Shown here: positions 46,642-55,337 of the stretch, one piece after another
Numbering within the stretch: the first letter of the stretch is position 1
Layout: the number at the start of each line of letters is the position of its first letter
Assembly (NCBI RefSeq): GCF_009192735.1
Contig: NZ_VTFU01000005.1
Location: forward strand, 1 to 64,000
Origin: Arthrobacter gandavensis
GTDB taxonomy: Bacteria; Actinomycetota; Actinomycetes; Actinomycetales; Micrococcaceae
Direction: 5' to 3'
DNA length: 64,000 bases
The notes under the pieces: model-generated
Told to the model about the DNA's origin: nothing
The model's database searches: none
The model's input: the letters and a program-made list of their open reading frames with translations, nothing else
Translations under genes and position numbers: made by a program

Positions 46642-47252
46642 GGTGTGCCGCCTGAAAGTGCGGACCGTGCCCGGGCAACGGCGGAGGCCAGTGTGGCGTC
46701 CAGGTAGCCATGGGTGAAATCAGTGACGGCGTCGCCGGGGTTCAGCGACGGGTCAGCCTTCAGCCGGACGTCGGCGGCGGAGATCGTTTCCAAATCCAGG
46801 GCGGCCAGGTCGCTCGGATGCAGGCGCACCGCCCGGACCTCGTTGCGGGGCACGTTTGCCAGGGCACGTGCCAGCGCGGCCCTCGCCGATGTTTCGGAGT
46901 CCTGCAGTTCCTGGCCGAGCAGTGCTTCCGCCAGTTCCACCGCTGCTGCCTCCAGATCCTCCTGGATCGTTGCGGCAGCAGGGATGACTGACTGTTCCAG
47001 GCTGCGCACCGCCCGGTTGAGCGCATCGACGGCACGGCGGATCTCGTCCCGTCCGGCGGCCAGTGCTGCTTTGTTGTCGGCGATCAGCCGGGCGCGGAGT
47101 TGTTCCGTTTCGGCCGCGGCTGCCCGGAGTCCCGCGGCATAACCGGAGGCGTGTCCGCGGGCCTGTTCCTGGGCGTTGCCCCGGGGAACGCTCAGGTCCT
47201 CCAGCGCGGGGTACGTCATGCGGGAATAGGCCGGAGCCGGTTCAACTAACAT
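46638..47252 (-). CDS. fliH: flagellar assembly protein FliH
   Basis: 204 residues from the ATG at 47252 (MLVEPAPAY), which overlaps the fliG stop by 11 bp; longer readings run through fliG. The N-terminal region is extended and the helical middle (about 35-120) is Ala/Arg/Glu-rich. The C-terminal domain (VRAVRLHPSDLAAL and VRLKADPSLNPGDAV) fits FliH/YscL peripheral-stalk proteins, which bind FliI. Confidence 0.88.
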   Translation of the reverse strand: MLVEPAPAYSRMTYPALEDLSVPRGNAQEQARGHASGYAAGLRAAAAETEQLRARLIADNKAALAAGRDEIRRAVDALNRAVRSLEQSVIPAAATIQEDLEAAAVELAEALLGQELQDSETSARAALARALANVPRNEVRAVRLHPSDLAALDLETISAADVRLKADPSLNPGDAVTDFTHGYLDATLASAVARARSALSGGTP

Positions 47253-48339
47253 ATTCTTCCTCATCCGCGTGGCGCACAGTGATGACACCCTGGGCCTCAA
47301 GGTCACGGATGACGCGCACAATGGTGGCGCGCGCCTCCTCCACCTGCGAGAGCCGGGCCGGGCCCGAGGCCCTGATTTCGTCGTCGAGCATCTCCCGGTT
47401 GCGTTCGGAAACGTTGGTCCGGATGCTGTCGGTGACGTTGTCGGGGGCACCCTTCATCGCCAGTGCCAGGATCGTGACATCGATCCCGCGCAGCACAAGC
47501 TGGACGTCGCGGCGTTCCAGCTTGACGAGGTCAGCAAAGGTCAGCATCCGTGAGCGGACTTCCTCTGCCAGTTCGGGGTCGCGGGCCTCCAGGGCATCCA
47601 GAAGTGCCCGCTCCGTGGCAGCGTCCGCACGGTTGATGATGTCCACCAGCGGCTGGATGCCGCCTACGGCATTGGCGGTGTCCCGTGCCGCGCCGACGGC
47701 GGCGGCACGCTCCCGCAGTGTGTCAGCGACAATGCGCACGGCTTCAGGCGTTGCCCGGGACATCGTGGCGATCGCCTGGGCCACGTCGGCCCGCATGGTG
47801 CTGTTCAAGCCCGCGAGGATGGCGGACGCATGCTGCGGGCGCAGGTGCGCCAGCACGAGGGCAACCGTCTGGGCCAGTTCCCCCTCCAGCAGGGAAACGA
47901 TCTGCGCCGGTTCTGCCCGCTCCAGGAAATCGAAGGACGCCCCGGCCAGGGACGAGGCGAGCCGGTCCATGACGCCGGAGGCGCGTTCGCTGCCAAAGGA
48001 AGCTTCCAGGATTCCCATGGCGACATCGCGTCCGCCGTGGGCGAGGTGTTTTCCCTCGGCGGTGAGCTCGTGGAAGTCCAGCAGGATCCGTTCCGCGACG
48101 TCCGGGGACACCCGCTTCATCCGGACGATTTCCGCTGCGATCTCCTGGGCTTCGGCTTCGGTGAACTGTTTCAGCACACCGGCGGCGCGGCCGGTATCCA
48201 TCTGCATGAGCACGATGGCGGCCCTGCGGGCTCCGCTCATGGCAGCGACTGCCGCGGCTGCGGGGTCGGCGGCGGCGTCAGGGCCCTGTACCTGGGCGAC
48301 GGCGGTGGTTACCGGAGCGGCAGTTGTGGTGTCACTCAT
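47242..48339 (-). CDS. fliG: flagellar motor switch protein FliG
   Basis: 365 residues with a disordered Ala-rich lead (about 1-30), then the FliG N, middle and C domains. The C-terminal torque helix region includes LVKLERRDVQLVLRGIDVTILALAMKGA, the family hallmark with alternating charged residues. It binds the MS ring protein FliF and transmits torque from MotA. It overlaps fliF by 4 bp. Confidence 0.96.
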   Translation of the reverse strand: MSDTTTAAPVTTAVAQVQGPDAAADPAAAAVAAMSGARRAAIVLMQMDTGRAAGVLKQFTEAEAQEIAAEIVRMKRVSPDVAERILLDFHELTAEGKHLAHGGRDVAMGILEASFGSERASGVMDRLASSLAGASFDFLERAEPAQIVSLLEGELAQTVALVLAHLRPQHASAILAGLNSTMRADVAQAIATMSRATPEAVRIVADTLRERAAAVGAARDTANAVGGIQPLVDIINRADAATERALLDALEARDPELAEEVRSRMLTFADLVKLERRDVQLVLRGIDVTILALAMKGAPDNVTDSIRTNVSERNREMLDDEIRASGPARLSQVEEARATIVRVIRDLEAQGVITVRHADEEEYVS

Positions 48340-49952
48340 GCGGGCTGTCCTTCATCCATGAACGTGCGCAGGTATTCGGCCGTGCGGGCGGGGTCCTGTC
48401 CCGCGAGGGCATCGACCTCCACGCGCTTGCGTTCCGTGGAATCCCTGGTGATGGGCACAATGGGAATGCCCGCAGTGTCCGTGGACATGCTGATTGCCGT
48501 GGTGGCGGGTTCGCTCTGGCCAATCATGGCCAGCTTGGTGGCCGGTGCCAGCGGATCAAGCTCCGGCAGCTCGCCAATGTCGATGGCCTCGCGGTTTTGG
48601 CGGCGGGAACGCACCGCGTAGAACACCATGAGCAGGAGCACGGCGAGAACAATTCCGGCGGCCTGGATGATGTTGTTCACCAGTTGGGCGCGGCGCTCTT
48701 CGGCGGCGGCATCCGCGGCGGCCGACAGCGCGTCCTGGGCAGCCTGGGCTCCCCCGGTGTTGAAGGCCACCATCTCCACTGTCAGCTGGTCTCCGCGTTC
48801 GGCATTGATGCCGGCGGCCGTAGCCACGAGGGCTTCAACGTTGCCCAGGTTCAGGCCGGCGGCCGCTTCTGCGTTCAGGGCCACTGACACGGTTTGGCGG
48901 TTCAGGGCTCCGGCGGGGATTTCGCGGGTTTCGGTGACCTTGTTGACCGCGTTGTTGCGGGTGCTGGTCTCGGAGTTGAAGGTTCCGTCACCGTTGCCGT
49001 CATTGGGAACGGCGATGTTGTCCGGGCCCAGGACGCCGGCGGCGCCGCCGGCCGCCCCACCGGCGTAAGCCTCAGTGGTGGTGGCTTCATTCAGGGCGGG
49101 AGCGTTTTCCGGGCTGGTGAAGGATTCCTCCACGCGGTTGGCGGATTCGTAGCTCATGTCGGCGGCGACAGCCACGGTGGCGTTGCCGGGTCCCACAACG
49201 CGGTCCAGCATGGTCTGCACCGATGTTGACACGCGTTCCTCATAGTCCGAGGACTGCTTGTCCGCTGATCCGGTGGCGCCCACGCCGACGGCGGAAAGGA
49301 CGGTTCCGGCCGAGTCGATCACTGCAACGTTGGTGGCGTCCATGCCGTCAATCGATGCCGAGGTCAGGTGCACGATGGCCTGGATCTGGTCAGTTCCCAG
49401 AGTGACGCCGTTCTCGGTCTCCACGAACACCGAAGCGGTTGGGTCCGCCTTTTCGGAGACAAAGACTGTGTCTTCCGGAATCGCGAGCTGAACGGTTGCG
49501 GCTTTCACGCCGTCGAGCGCTCCCACTGTTTTCGCCAGCTCGCCTTCCAGCGCCCGCTTGTAGGTGACGGACTGCTGGAATTCGGAGGAGGTGACGCCCA
49601 TGTCATCCAGCAGCGAATAGCCGCCGGTGGACGACGCCGGGAGGCCGGCGCCCGCGGCTTTCAGCCGCTGGTCATAGACGTTTGCCTCAGGCACCATGAC
49701 CGTGCCGCCGCCGTTGGCGATCTCGTAGGGGACGCCGTCGGTCTTGAGCTGTTCCACAATGGTGTTCGCGTCCGACGCTGACAGGCCGGAAAAGAGCGGG
49801 GTGTACGCCGGTTTGGTGAGCCAGCTGGTCAGCATGACGATCCCCAGGGCCAGTACGGCCACGCCGATGATGGTGATTGTTTTCTGCGCCAGGGAAAAGC
49901 TGCGCACCGTTTCGCCGATTCGTCCGAAAGCGGCGTTCATGGGACGCGCCAT
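48336..49952 (-). CDS. fliF: flagellar MS-ring protein FliF
   Basis: 538 residues with two membrane helices (about 24-44 and 435-457) flanking a large YscJ-like ring-building region; LFSGLSASDANTIVEQLKTDGVPYEI is typical. The C-terminal cytoplasmic tail that binds FliG is present. It shares one base with the fliE stop (TGATG). Confidence 0.97.
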   Translation of the reverse strand: MARPMNAAFGRIGETVRSFSLAQKTITIIGVAVLALGIVMLTSWLTKPAYTPLFSGLSASDANTIVEQLKTDGVPYEIANGGGTVMVPEANVYDQRLKAAGAGLPASSTGGYSLLDDMGVTSSEFQQSVTYKRALEGELAKTVGALDGVKAATVQLAIPEDTVFVSEKADPTASVFVETENGVTLGTDQIQAIVHLTSASIDGMDATNVAVIDSAGTVLSAVGVGATGSADKQSSDYEERVSTSVQTMLDRVVGPGNATVAVAADMSYESANRVEESFTSPENAPALNEATTTEAYAGGAAGGAAGVLGPDNIAVPNDGNGDGTFNSETSTRNNAVNKVTETREIPAGALNRQTVSVALNAEAAAGLNLGNVEALVATAAGINAERGDQLTVEMVAFNTGGAQAAQDALSAAADAAAEERRAQLVNNIIQAAGIVLAVLLLMVFYAVRSRRQNREAIDIGELPELDPLAPATKLAMIGQSEPATTAISMSTDTAGIPIVPITRDSTERKRVEVDALAGQDPARTAEYLRTFMDEGQPA

Positions 49953-50257
49953 CAGGCCTGCATCCGCATGATCTCGTTGAAGGCGTCAACGGCCTTGTTG
50001 CGGACTCCGGCCACCAGTTCCAGGGTGACCTGGGCGCGCGTGGAGGCAATGGTGGCGCTGTGAATATCGTCGAGGTCGCCGGTCACGGCCTGCACCGCAA
50101 GGCTCTTCGAGGTCGCCTGCAGCTGTGCAATGTTGTCCACGGCTCCGGTCAGGGACGCGGCGAAGGCCGATCCATCGGTGGATGCCGTCGCCGGCAGCGC
50201 GTCAAGATAGCTGGTGGGGGCTACACCGGAGATGGCCGGAATGGGGGGAACGGGCAT
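49952..50257 (-). CDS. fliE: flagellar hook-basal body junction protein FliE
   Basis: 101 residues, the normal size. The conserved C-terminal helices ASTRAQVTLELVAGVRNKAV and DAFNEIMRMQ are diagnostic. FliE connects the MS ring to the rod and is the first exported axial protein. It is encoded directly between flgC and fliF with one-base overlaps on both sides. Confidence 0.95.
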   Translation of the reverse strand: MPVPPIPAISGVAPTSYLDALPATASTDGSAFAASLTGAVDNIAQLQATSKSLAVQAVTGDLDDIHSATIASTRAQVTLELVAGVRNKAVDAFNEIMRMQA

Positions 50258-50649
50258 CAGGAGCGTCCAATCTGGAGAGCAGCTTCATACGTGGATTTGG
50301 CGCGGTCCACCACGGCGGCATTTGCTTCATAGCCGCGCTGCGCCAGGATGAGGTTGCTCATCTGTTCGGACATGTCGATATCCGGGTAGCGGACGTAACC
50401 GTCAGCGTCCGCAAGAGCGTGGTCGGGCTGGTAGACCATCCGGCCCTCGGCGTCTCCGTACTCGACGCCTGATACGTAGACGCCGCTGACGCCCTGGCCT
50501 TCCTGGGCCACTACGTAGCGGGCTTGGAAAGCGGACCCGTCGGTGCGGGAGACGTTGTTGGCGTTGGCCAGGTTGTCCGAAACGGCGTCGAGCCACTTGC
50601 GGTGAGTCGTCAGCCCGGTGGCGGCAATGCCGATGGCGTCAAAGGTCAT
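50257..50649 (-). CDS. flgC: flagellar basal-body rod protein FlgC
   Basis: 130 residues: N-terminal rod domain with TGLTTHRKWLDAVSDNLANANN, a short middle, and a C-terminal YPDIDMSEQMSNLILAQRGYEANAAV segment typical of FlgC. The start overlaps the flgB stop as ATGA. Confidence 0.96.
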   Translation of the reverse strand: MTFDAIGIAATGLTTHRKWLDAVSDNLANANNVSRTDGSAFQARYVVAQEGQGVSGVYVSGVEYGDAEGRMVYQPDHALADADGYVRYPDIDMSEQMSNLILAQRGYEANAAVVDRAKSTYEAALQIGRS

Positions 50650-50990
50650 GACTGTGTCCTCAGCGCGGTGCGGAGGGAGTTCGCTTCTCCGCCGACGGCC
50701 TGCGTGGCGAATTGGTACCGCAGCACCGTGTCGATGTTGGAGAGGGTTTCGGTGTCGAGGTTGACGTTGCTGCCGTCCAACCGCGTAGGTTCCATTGACC
50801 GTTCCGTAGTGGCTTTTGCGACGCCGGAGCCGGCACGGACGGAGCTGGCCAATGCAGCTTCAAAACTTACCCGCTGGGCCTGATAGCCCGGGGTGTTCAC
50901 ATTCGCAATGTTGTTTGCAATGGTGCGTTGACGCAGAGCCAACCCGTCAAGGGCGCTTTGCAGCGCAATTGAGGACACGGAATCGAACAC
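50646..50990 (-). CDS. flgB: flagellar basal-body rod protein FlgB
   Basis: 114 residues, proximal rod subunit, with the N-terminal motif LQSALDGLALRQRTIANNIANVNTPGYQ. First gene of the long minus-strand unit flgB-flgC-fliE-fliF-fliG-fliH-fliI-fliJ-C40-fliK-flgD-flgE. A FliA-type promoter lies about 80 bp upstream. Confidence 0.96.
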   Translation of the reverse strand: MFDSVSSIALQSALDGLALRQRTIANNIANVNTPGYQAQRVSFEAALASSVRAGSGVAKATTERSMEPTRLDGSNVNLDTETLSNIDTVLRYQFATQAVGGEANSLRTALRTQS

Positions 50991-51066
50991 GGAAAAACCC
51001 GTTCTCGCTGAGGGACAGTGCGGCCGATCCGTGGCCTGGAAATGAGCATTCCTTGCTCGATAGTGG

Positions 51067-51093
51067 CTATCGGCCTATCCGACAGGTATGTAA
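51067..51093 (-). promoter_or_regulatory. FliA-type promoter for the flgB operon
   Basis: Minus strand: TTAC (51090-51093), exactly 15 bp, GCCGATAG (51067-51074). It leaves a leader of roughly 70 nt before flgB. The intergenic DNA 51094-51169 shows no other element I can name. Confidence 0.75.
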
Positions 51094-51169
51094 GTAGTTT
51101 CTCCAAGTAATTAAGACGCAATTACAGGTAGTTTGAGTTTTGCTTCCGAGTACTTAGCGGATGCCCGGA

Positions 51170-51517
51170 TTAACCCGCCACATCCAAATACACAGCAGCC
51201 GCCGAAGGACCGGGAACGCTGCGGATTAGTTCGGCCTGCCGCCGGTTTGTCCGGGCCTCCCCGCGGAGCTGGATGTAGGCCCTTTCCTGGGCCTTGGCCA
51301 GAAGGCGGGCACGCGGCATCAGCTCGGCGGGCAGTGGCCCCAGATTCAGTGCGGGCTGCCACGTCAGTGCTAGTTCACGTGCCTGGACCGAGACCATTTC
51401 CGCCGGTTCCCGGAAAACCTCCAGGTTGTCTTCGAGTTCGGTGAGCACCCGCTCCCACAGGGCCAGGTTCCCGGCGGCTTCATCGGAGAGGTCCGGGCCG
51501 ATCGCTTCAGCCGACAC
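51170..51517 (-). CDS. small helical protein, possible FliT-like chaperone
   Basis: 115 residues, predicted mainly helical, encoded directly after fliS with an 11-bp overlap and a good GGAGG site before its GTG. FliT, the export chaperone for the cap protein FliD, is commonly encoded here, and size and helical character fit; the sequence shows no firm FliT signature. It is the last gene of the fliC-fliD-fliS group. Confidence 0.7.
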   Translation of the reverse strand: MSAEAIGPDLSDEAAGNLALWERVLTELEDNLEVFREPAEMVSVQARELALTWQPALNLGPLPAELMPRARLLAKAQERAYIQLRGEARTNRRQAELIRSVPGPSAAAVYLDVAG

Positions 51518-51941
51518 CGAGGGTGCCTCCGGCGTTCAACGGCGCTGACGTTTGTGCAGGCACCTGTGCCGCGGCTTCATGCCATGCCAGGCGCAGCGGC
51601 TCCAGCAGGTCGATGCACTCGCGGGTTCGCTCCGGGCTGCGGTGGATATTGGCATCCATCATGGTGGTCAGGCTGTAGGCGTAGAGGGCCTTGAGGTTTT
51701 CGGCCCCGTCCCAGATGTCAGTCTTCAGCGTGCCCGTGAGCTCCGAGACGATGGCCTGCGCATGCACCAGGTTCTCCGATGCCACCGCCCAGTTTCCGGA
51801 CAGCTGGGCAGCTTCGGCTCGGCTCAGGTCCAGCAGGAGACGGTCGTAGAGCATGGTCAGCAGCCGTGCGGGTGTTGCGGACATGACGGCATTACGGGCG
51901 TATTCGGCGCGCTTGGCTGCCATTCCGTAGGTCAGGTTCAT
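51507..51941 (-). CDS. fliS: flagellin export chaperone FliS
   Basis: 144 residues. FliS features: an N-terminal Tyr-containing segment (YARNAVMSATPARLLTMLYDRLLLDL) and the four-helix bundle with LYAYSLTTMMDANI. It binds flagellin before export. The ATG at 51941 overlaps the fliD stop as ATGA; a longer in-frame reading runs through fliD and was rejected. Confidence 0.95.
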   Translation of the reverse strand: MNLTYGMAAKRAEYARNAVMSATPARLLTMLYDRLLLDLSRAEAAQLSGNWAVASENLVHAQAIVSELTGTLKTDIWDGAENLKALYAYSLTTMMDANIHRSPERTRECIDLLEPLRLAWHEAAAQVPAQTSAPLNAGGTLGVG

Positions 51942-53299
51942 TTCTTGCTTCCTGAAGTGAAGTTCAGCGAATCGATCTGGGATGTCAGCCATTCCTGCTG
52001 TGACTGCAACTGGCCCAGCTTTACTTCCAAGTTGGACCACACGCTCTGCAGAGTGGACTGGCGGGATGCGAGCCGGCGGTCCCAGTCCTCGATCTGTGTG
52101 GTGAGGGACCGGACTTCGGATTCCTGGCCCTTGATCCGCTGGGTGATCGTGCCGTCGTATTTGTCCGATGCCGTTTTACCGGCTGCTTCCACCCGGCCGG
52201 CAATGGTTTGCAGGGTCGCCTGGGTCTTGCCCGGATCGGCGGCCAGGGCTGCGGCGAACTTCTCGGCGTCGAACTCCACCGTGCCGTCCTTGGTGATCAC
52301 AATGCCGATCTCCGACGGCGACCGGCCGTCCACCGGAGACGTCGCGGCGGTCATCATGCTCTGCTTGATGTCGCGGACGCCCGAGTCACCCGTGAAGAGG
52401 CCGCCGGTGGCCTGTGTGGTGCCCGACGACGTGGAGGTGGTGACGGCAGCATTGCGGTTGATGTAGGAAAAGATATCCACGAGGCCGGCCACCAGTTTGG
52501 AGGCGACGTCGGTGACGGCCTTGTCATCGCGGACCACGGTCAGCGTGACGGGCGTATCCGAGGCGGAGGTGACCGTAACGTCCACACCCGGCATGAGGCC
52601 GGTGAAAGTATTGGTCGGGGAGGAAATGGTGGTTTCAGCACCGGGCACGCCGGCCCAGAGGGTGACTTCGGCGTTGCGGGCGGCCTTCAGCACCATTCCC
52701 CCGCCGGCTGTGCTGAACGGATCGGTGCCGTTGGCGGTGACGCTGAACCCGGCATCGGATCCGGTGGCGGTGGACGTGAGCTGGATGCGGTATTGGGTCG
52801 CCCCGGCGGTGTCTACTCCGGCCGCGATCTTGACGGCGGTGACGCCCTTGTTGGCCTTGTTGACCTCGGAGACCACTTCGTCGAGGGACTTGCCGTCCAC
52901 GTTGAGGGTGGTGGATGTTCCGGCGGCGCTGATGGTGATTTCGGTGGCATCCGTGGGCCAGGAGGTCAGGGCTGCGGAGAGGCTGACCTGCGCCGATGCG
53001 GTCTGTTTGACCACCATGTCCAGGGATCCCGCGGCTGCACCGGCCGTGACGGCGGCGGTGACTTTGTCCGAGCTGCTGGCTGCGGTGTAGAGGTCGGTTC
53101 CGGCCGGTTTGGCGGTTTTTCCGGCGGCCTCGGCCATGACGGCCATTTTGGTGTTCAGCTGCTGCAGGGCGCTGACGAACGTCTGGCTGGCGGCCACCTT
53201 GGTCTTCAGGATGTTCTGCGGGCGCGCTTCGATCTGCATGAGACTGGCGATCATCTCAGTGGTCTTCAGGCCGCTGATGAGGCCATCGATTCCTGCCAT
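51938..53299 (-). CDS. fliD: flagellar filament capping protein FliD
   Basis: 453 residues. The N-terminal GLISGLKTTEMIASLMQIEARP and the C-terminal helical region (LTTQIEDWDRRLASRQ) form the conserved D0/D1 parts. The middle is a variable beta-rich domain facing outward. An AGGAG site precedes the ATG. It caps the filament tip so flagellin can fold into place. Confidence 0.95.
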   Translation of the reverse strand: MAGIDGLISGLKTTEMIASLMQIEARPQNILKTKVAASQTFVSALQQLNTKMAVMAEAAGKTAKPAGTDLYTAASSSDKVTAAVTAGAAAGSLDMVVKQTASAQVSLSAALTSWPTDATEITISAAGTSTTLNVDGKSLDEVVSEVNKANKGVTAVKIAAGVDTAGATQYRIQLTSTATGSDAGFSVTANGTDPFSTAGGGMVLKAARNAEVTLWAGVPGAETTISSPTNTFTGLMPGVDVTVTSASDTPVTLTVVRDDKAVTDVASKLVAGLVDIFSYINRNAAVTTSTSSGTTQATGGLFTGDSGVRDIKQSMMTAATSPVDGRSPSEIGIVITKDGTVEFDAEKFAAALAADPGKTQATLQTIAGRVEAAGKTASDKYDGTITQRIKGQESEVRSLTTQIEDWDRRLASRQSTLQSVWSNLEVKLGQLQSQQEWLTSQIDSLNFTSGSKK

Positions 53300-53344
53300 G
53301 TGTGCTGATCTCCTAGGACTGATACGGATGAGGCAGGTGATGAA

Positions 53345-53390
53345 CCGGCGGCGGAGAGTGTGAGGTCCAAGTCAGTTTCTCCGCCGCCGG
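53345..53390 (-). terminator. hairpin between fliC and fliD
   Basis: A 13-bp perfect stem (53345-53357 with 53378-53390) and a 20-nt loop. The tail has only TTCAT, so it may attenuate rather than stop transcription, keeping flagellin mRNA in excess over fliD. The 53300-53441 gap holds no gene and no clear second promoter. Confidence 0.5.
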
Positions 53391-53441
53391 CGGTCATTCA
53401 CCTGCCGGTAACGCTGGTGGTGCTAGTTGTTGCGACTGCTA

Positions 53442-54269
53442 CTACTGCAGGAGCTGCATCACGCCGGAGTTCATCTGGTTGGCCTGGGACAGCATTGCGG
53501 TGCCGGCCTGGGACAGGATCTGCGAACGGGTGAAGTTGGCCATTTCCGAAGCCATGTCAGTGTCGCGGATACGGGATCCGGCGGCGGACAGGTTCTCGAT
53601 GGACACGTTCAGGCTCTTCGTTACCGACTCCAGGCGGTTCTGGGATGCACCCAGCTCGGAGCGTGCGCCGGAGACGTTTTTGATCTGGGTGTCCAAGGCA
53701 GTGATCGAAGTAGCTGCGTTCGCAGCGGAGTCGAACGTCAGGCCTGCAACAGCGGTCGCGACCGTGGCGATGTTCGTCAGGTCCACGGTGATCTGGTCAT
53801 TGGCTGCTACGCCGCCGGCACCAACCTGGAAGGTCAGGGTCGGGCTGGAGCCGTCCAACAGTTCGATTCCGTTGAAGTTTGTCGAAGCACTAATCCGGGT
53901 AAGTTCCTCGGAAAGAGCCGTGACCTCGGTCTGGATCGCGGTGCGTGAATCTGCGTTGTTCGAGTCGTTACCGGCCTGGACAGCCAGGTCGCGGACACGG
54001 TTCAGGATGGAGTGGACCTCGGTCAGGGCGCCTTCAGCGGTCTGAATGACGCTGATGCCGTCCTGGGCGTTGCGTGCTGCCTGGGTCATGCCGGAAACCT
54101 GGTTCTTCAGGCCTTCGGAGATCGCCAGACCGGCTGCATCGTCAGCTGCACGGTTGATCCGCAGACCGCTGGAAAGCTTCTCCAGGGACTTGGACTGTGC
54201 ATTCTGGTTCAGCGTCAAGTTGCGGTACGCGTTGTTTGAAGCGGTGTTGGTGTTGATTGTGAAACCCAT
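53442..54269 (-). CDS. fliC: flagellin
   Basis: 275 residues, a short flagellin consisting of the D0/D1 coiled-coil parts with a small central domain. N-terminal: INTNTASNNAYRNLTLNQ and LSSGLRINRAADDAAGLAI. C-terminal: DTDMASEMANFTRSQILSQAG. The start at 54269 has GGAGG 8 nt upstream. The leader carries two possible CsrA sites, and a FliA-type promoter lies at 54330-54356. Only one flagellin gene is present in the window. Confidence 0.97.
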   Translation of the reverse strand: MGFTINTNTASNNAYRNLTLNQNAQSKSLEKLSSGLRINRAADDAAGLAISEGLKNQVSGMTQAARNAQDGISVIQTAEGALTEVHSILNRVRDLAVQAGNDSNNADSRTAIQTEVTALSEELTRISASTNFNGIELLDGSSPTLTFQVGAGGVAANDQITVDLTNIATVATAVAGLTFDSAANAATSITALDTQIKNVSGARSELGASQNRLESVTKSLNVSIENLSAAGSRIRDTDMASEMANFTRSQILSQAGTAMLSQANQMNSGVMQLLQ

Positions 54270-54277
54270 GATGTATT

Positions 54278-54317
54278 CCTCCGTGAGTGGGCTGTACTGA
54301 CCAGCCCATCCATGGGC
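54278..54317 (-). promoter_or_regulatory. candidate double CsrA site in the flagellin leader
   Basis: In the predicted fliC mRNA leader a hairpin with stem GCCCA/TGGGC presents TGGA in its loop (54304-54317). A second GGA pair lies in the Shine-Dalgarno CGGAGGA (54278-54282 core). Two GGA sites, one in a loop and one over the ribosome site, is the layout known for flagellin mRNA repression by CsrA in Bacillus. That CsrA binds here is inference. Confidence 0.5.
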
Positions 54318-54329
54318 CGGCAACCATAG

Positions 54330-54356
54330 CTATCGGCGGAGGATCATCAGGTGTTA
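54330..54356 (-). promoter_or_regulatory. FliA-type promoter of fliC
   Basis: Minus strand: TAAC (54353-54356), 15 bp, GCCGATAG (54330-54337). Flagellin genes are the standard FliA target, which makes this the reference for the other four sites. Confidence 0.82.
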
Positions 54357-54397
54357 GGAGTTCTGCACAAGTTGTTTTTTGATTCCCTGCCAAAGGC

Positions 54398-55276
54398 TTA
54401 GGCGGGCATGCGGCCGGAATCGGCCAGCGGAGCGCGCGGAGGGAAATGCTCGCGCGTGATGCCGCCGATGGTCCGGTCCGCCATGGTGGACAAATAGGCG
54501 GCCCGGCGTGCCGGCGCAATGCGGGACTGCACCGGAGGAACGACGTCGTCGTCCGTGTAATGGGCGCCCAAACCGTCACGGAGGAGGCGGACAGCCTCAG
54601 CGCGCTGCTGGGAAACCGCGGAATGGGTGGCCCCCAGCTCAGCCGCCAAATCCTTGACGCTGCGGTCGTGAAAGTAGACTTGTTCCACGATGTACCGCAT
54701 TTTGGGCGGCAGGGCGGAGACGGCGGCCTGCAGATACTTCAGGCGCTCCGCTGCCAAGAGGGATCCCTCGGGTGACGGAAGCGTTGTCGCCAGGAAGTCG
54801 ATGGTGGACTCGTCGAGGCTGGAAACGGTGCGCGATGCATCCGCCAGCGCGTCCTGCGCCACCGATGGCTCCACCCCAAGGGCCGAGGCAATCTCGCCCA
54901 CAGCGGGAGTGCGGCCCAGGGCAGCGGTCAGGGTTTCCTTGACCGCGAGGGTTTCCTTGATCCGGCGGCGTGCGGTTCTGGTGGCCCAGTCCACCGACCG
55001 CATTTCATCGGCAAAAGCGCCAATGATGCGGCGGCGGGCATACGCACCGAAAGGAACACCCAGTTCAGGATTAAAGGAATCAGCGGACATGATCAAAGCC
55101 ACGGATCCGGCCGACGCAAGGTCATCCCGGGAGAGGTGCGTTGCTTTTGCGCATGTTTCAGAGACAAGATAACCAACCAGTGGAAGATTTTCGACTACGA
55201 GACGGTTGCGTTCAAGACGATTCAATTTTTGCGGACCCCCAAGCCCTTGTGACAGACAAATATGTACCTGGCACAT
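54398..55276 (-). CDS. fliA: flagellar sigma factor FliA (sigma-28 family)
   Basis: 292 residues from the first ATG. Sigma region 2 appears as LPLVGYLVSE through GVPFGAYARRRIIGAFADEMR, region 3 as LGRTPAVGEIASALGV, and region 4 as DRSVKDLAAELGATHSAVSQQR with its helix-turn-helix. Architecture is that of group 3 FliA factors. A C-terminal extension of about 50 residues is extra. The start is uncertain: a TTG about 17 codons on has a G-rich ribosome-like site. It is divergent from flgN. No flgM anti-sigma gene is visible nearby. Confidence 0.9.
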   Translation of the reverse strand: MCQVHICLSQGLGGPQKLNRLERNRLVVENLPLVGYLVSETCAKATHLSRDDLASAGSVALIMSADSFNPELGVPFGAYARRRIIGAFADEMRSVDWATRTARRRIKETLAVKETLTAALGRTPAVGEIASALGVEPSVAQDALADASRTVSSLDESTIDFLATTLPSPEGSLLAAERLKYLQAAVSALPPKMRYIVEQVYFHDRSVKDLAAELGATHSAVSQQRAEAVRLLRDGLGAHYTDDDVVPPVQSRIAPARRAAYLSTMADRTIGGITREHFPPRAPLADSGRMPA

Positions 55277-55337
55277 GGCTTAGGGCTGAGACCCACTAAA
55301 AACCCCACGCGCGAGCGTATACCGTGAAAGATACCAC

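Noticed and set aside
47063-48361. 432-codon open frame opposite fliG and fliH
   Set aside because: Ser/Arg/Ala-biased shadow of two well-identified genes.
52208-53308. 366-codon Gly/His/Arg-rich frame opposite fliD
   Set aside because: Composition is that of an antisense frame; fliD is certain.
53300-53441. A FliA promoter for fliD
   Set aside because: The best candidate has 16-bp spacing and a poor -10 (GCCGGCGG); more likely the gene is read from the fliC promoter through the hairpin.
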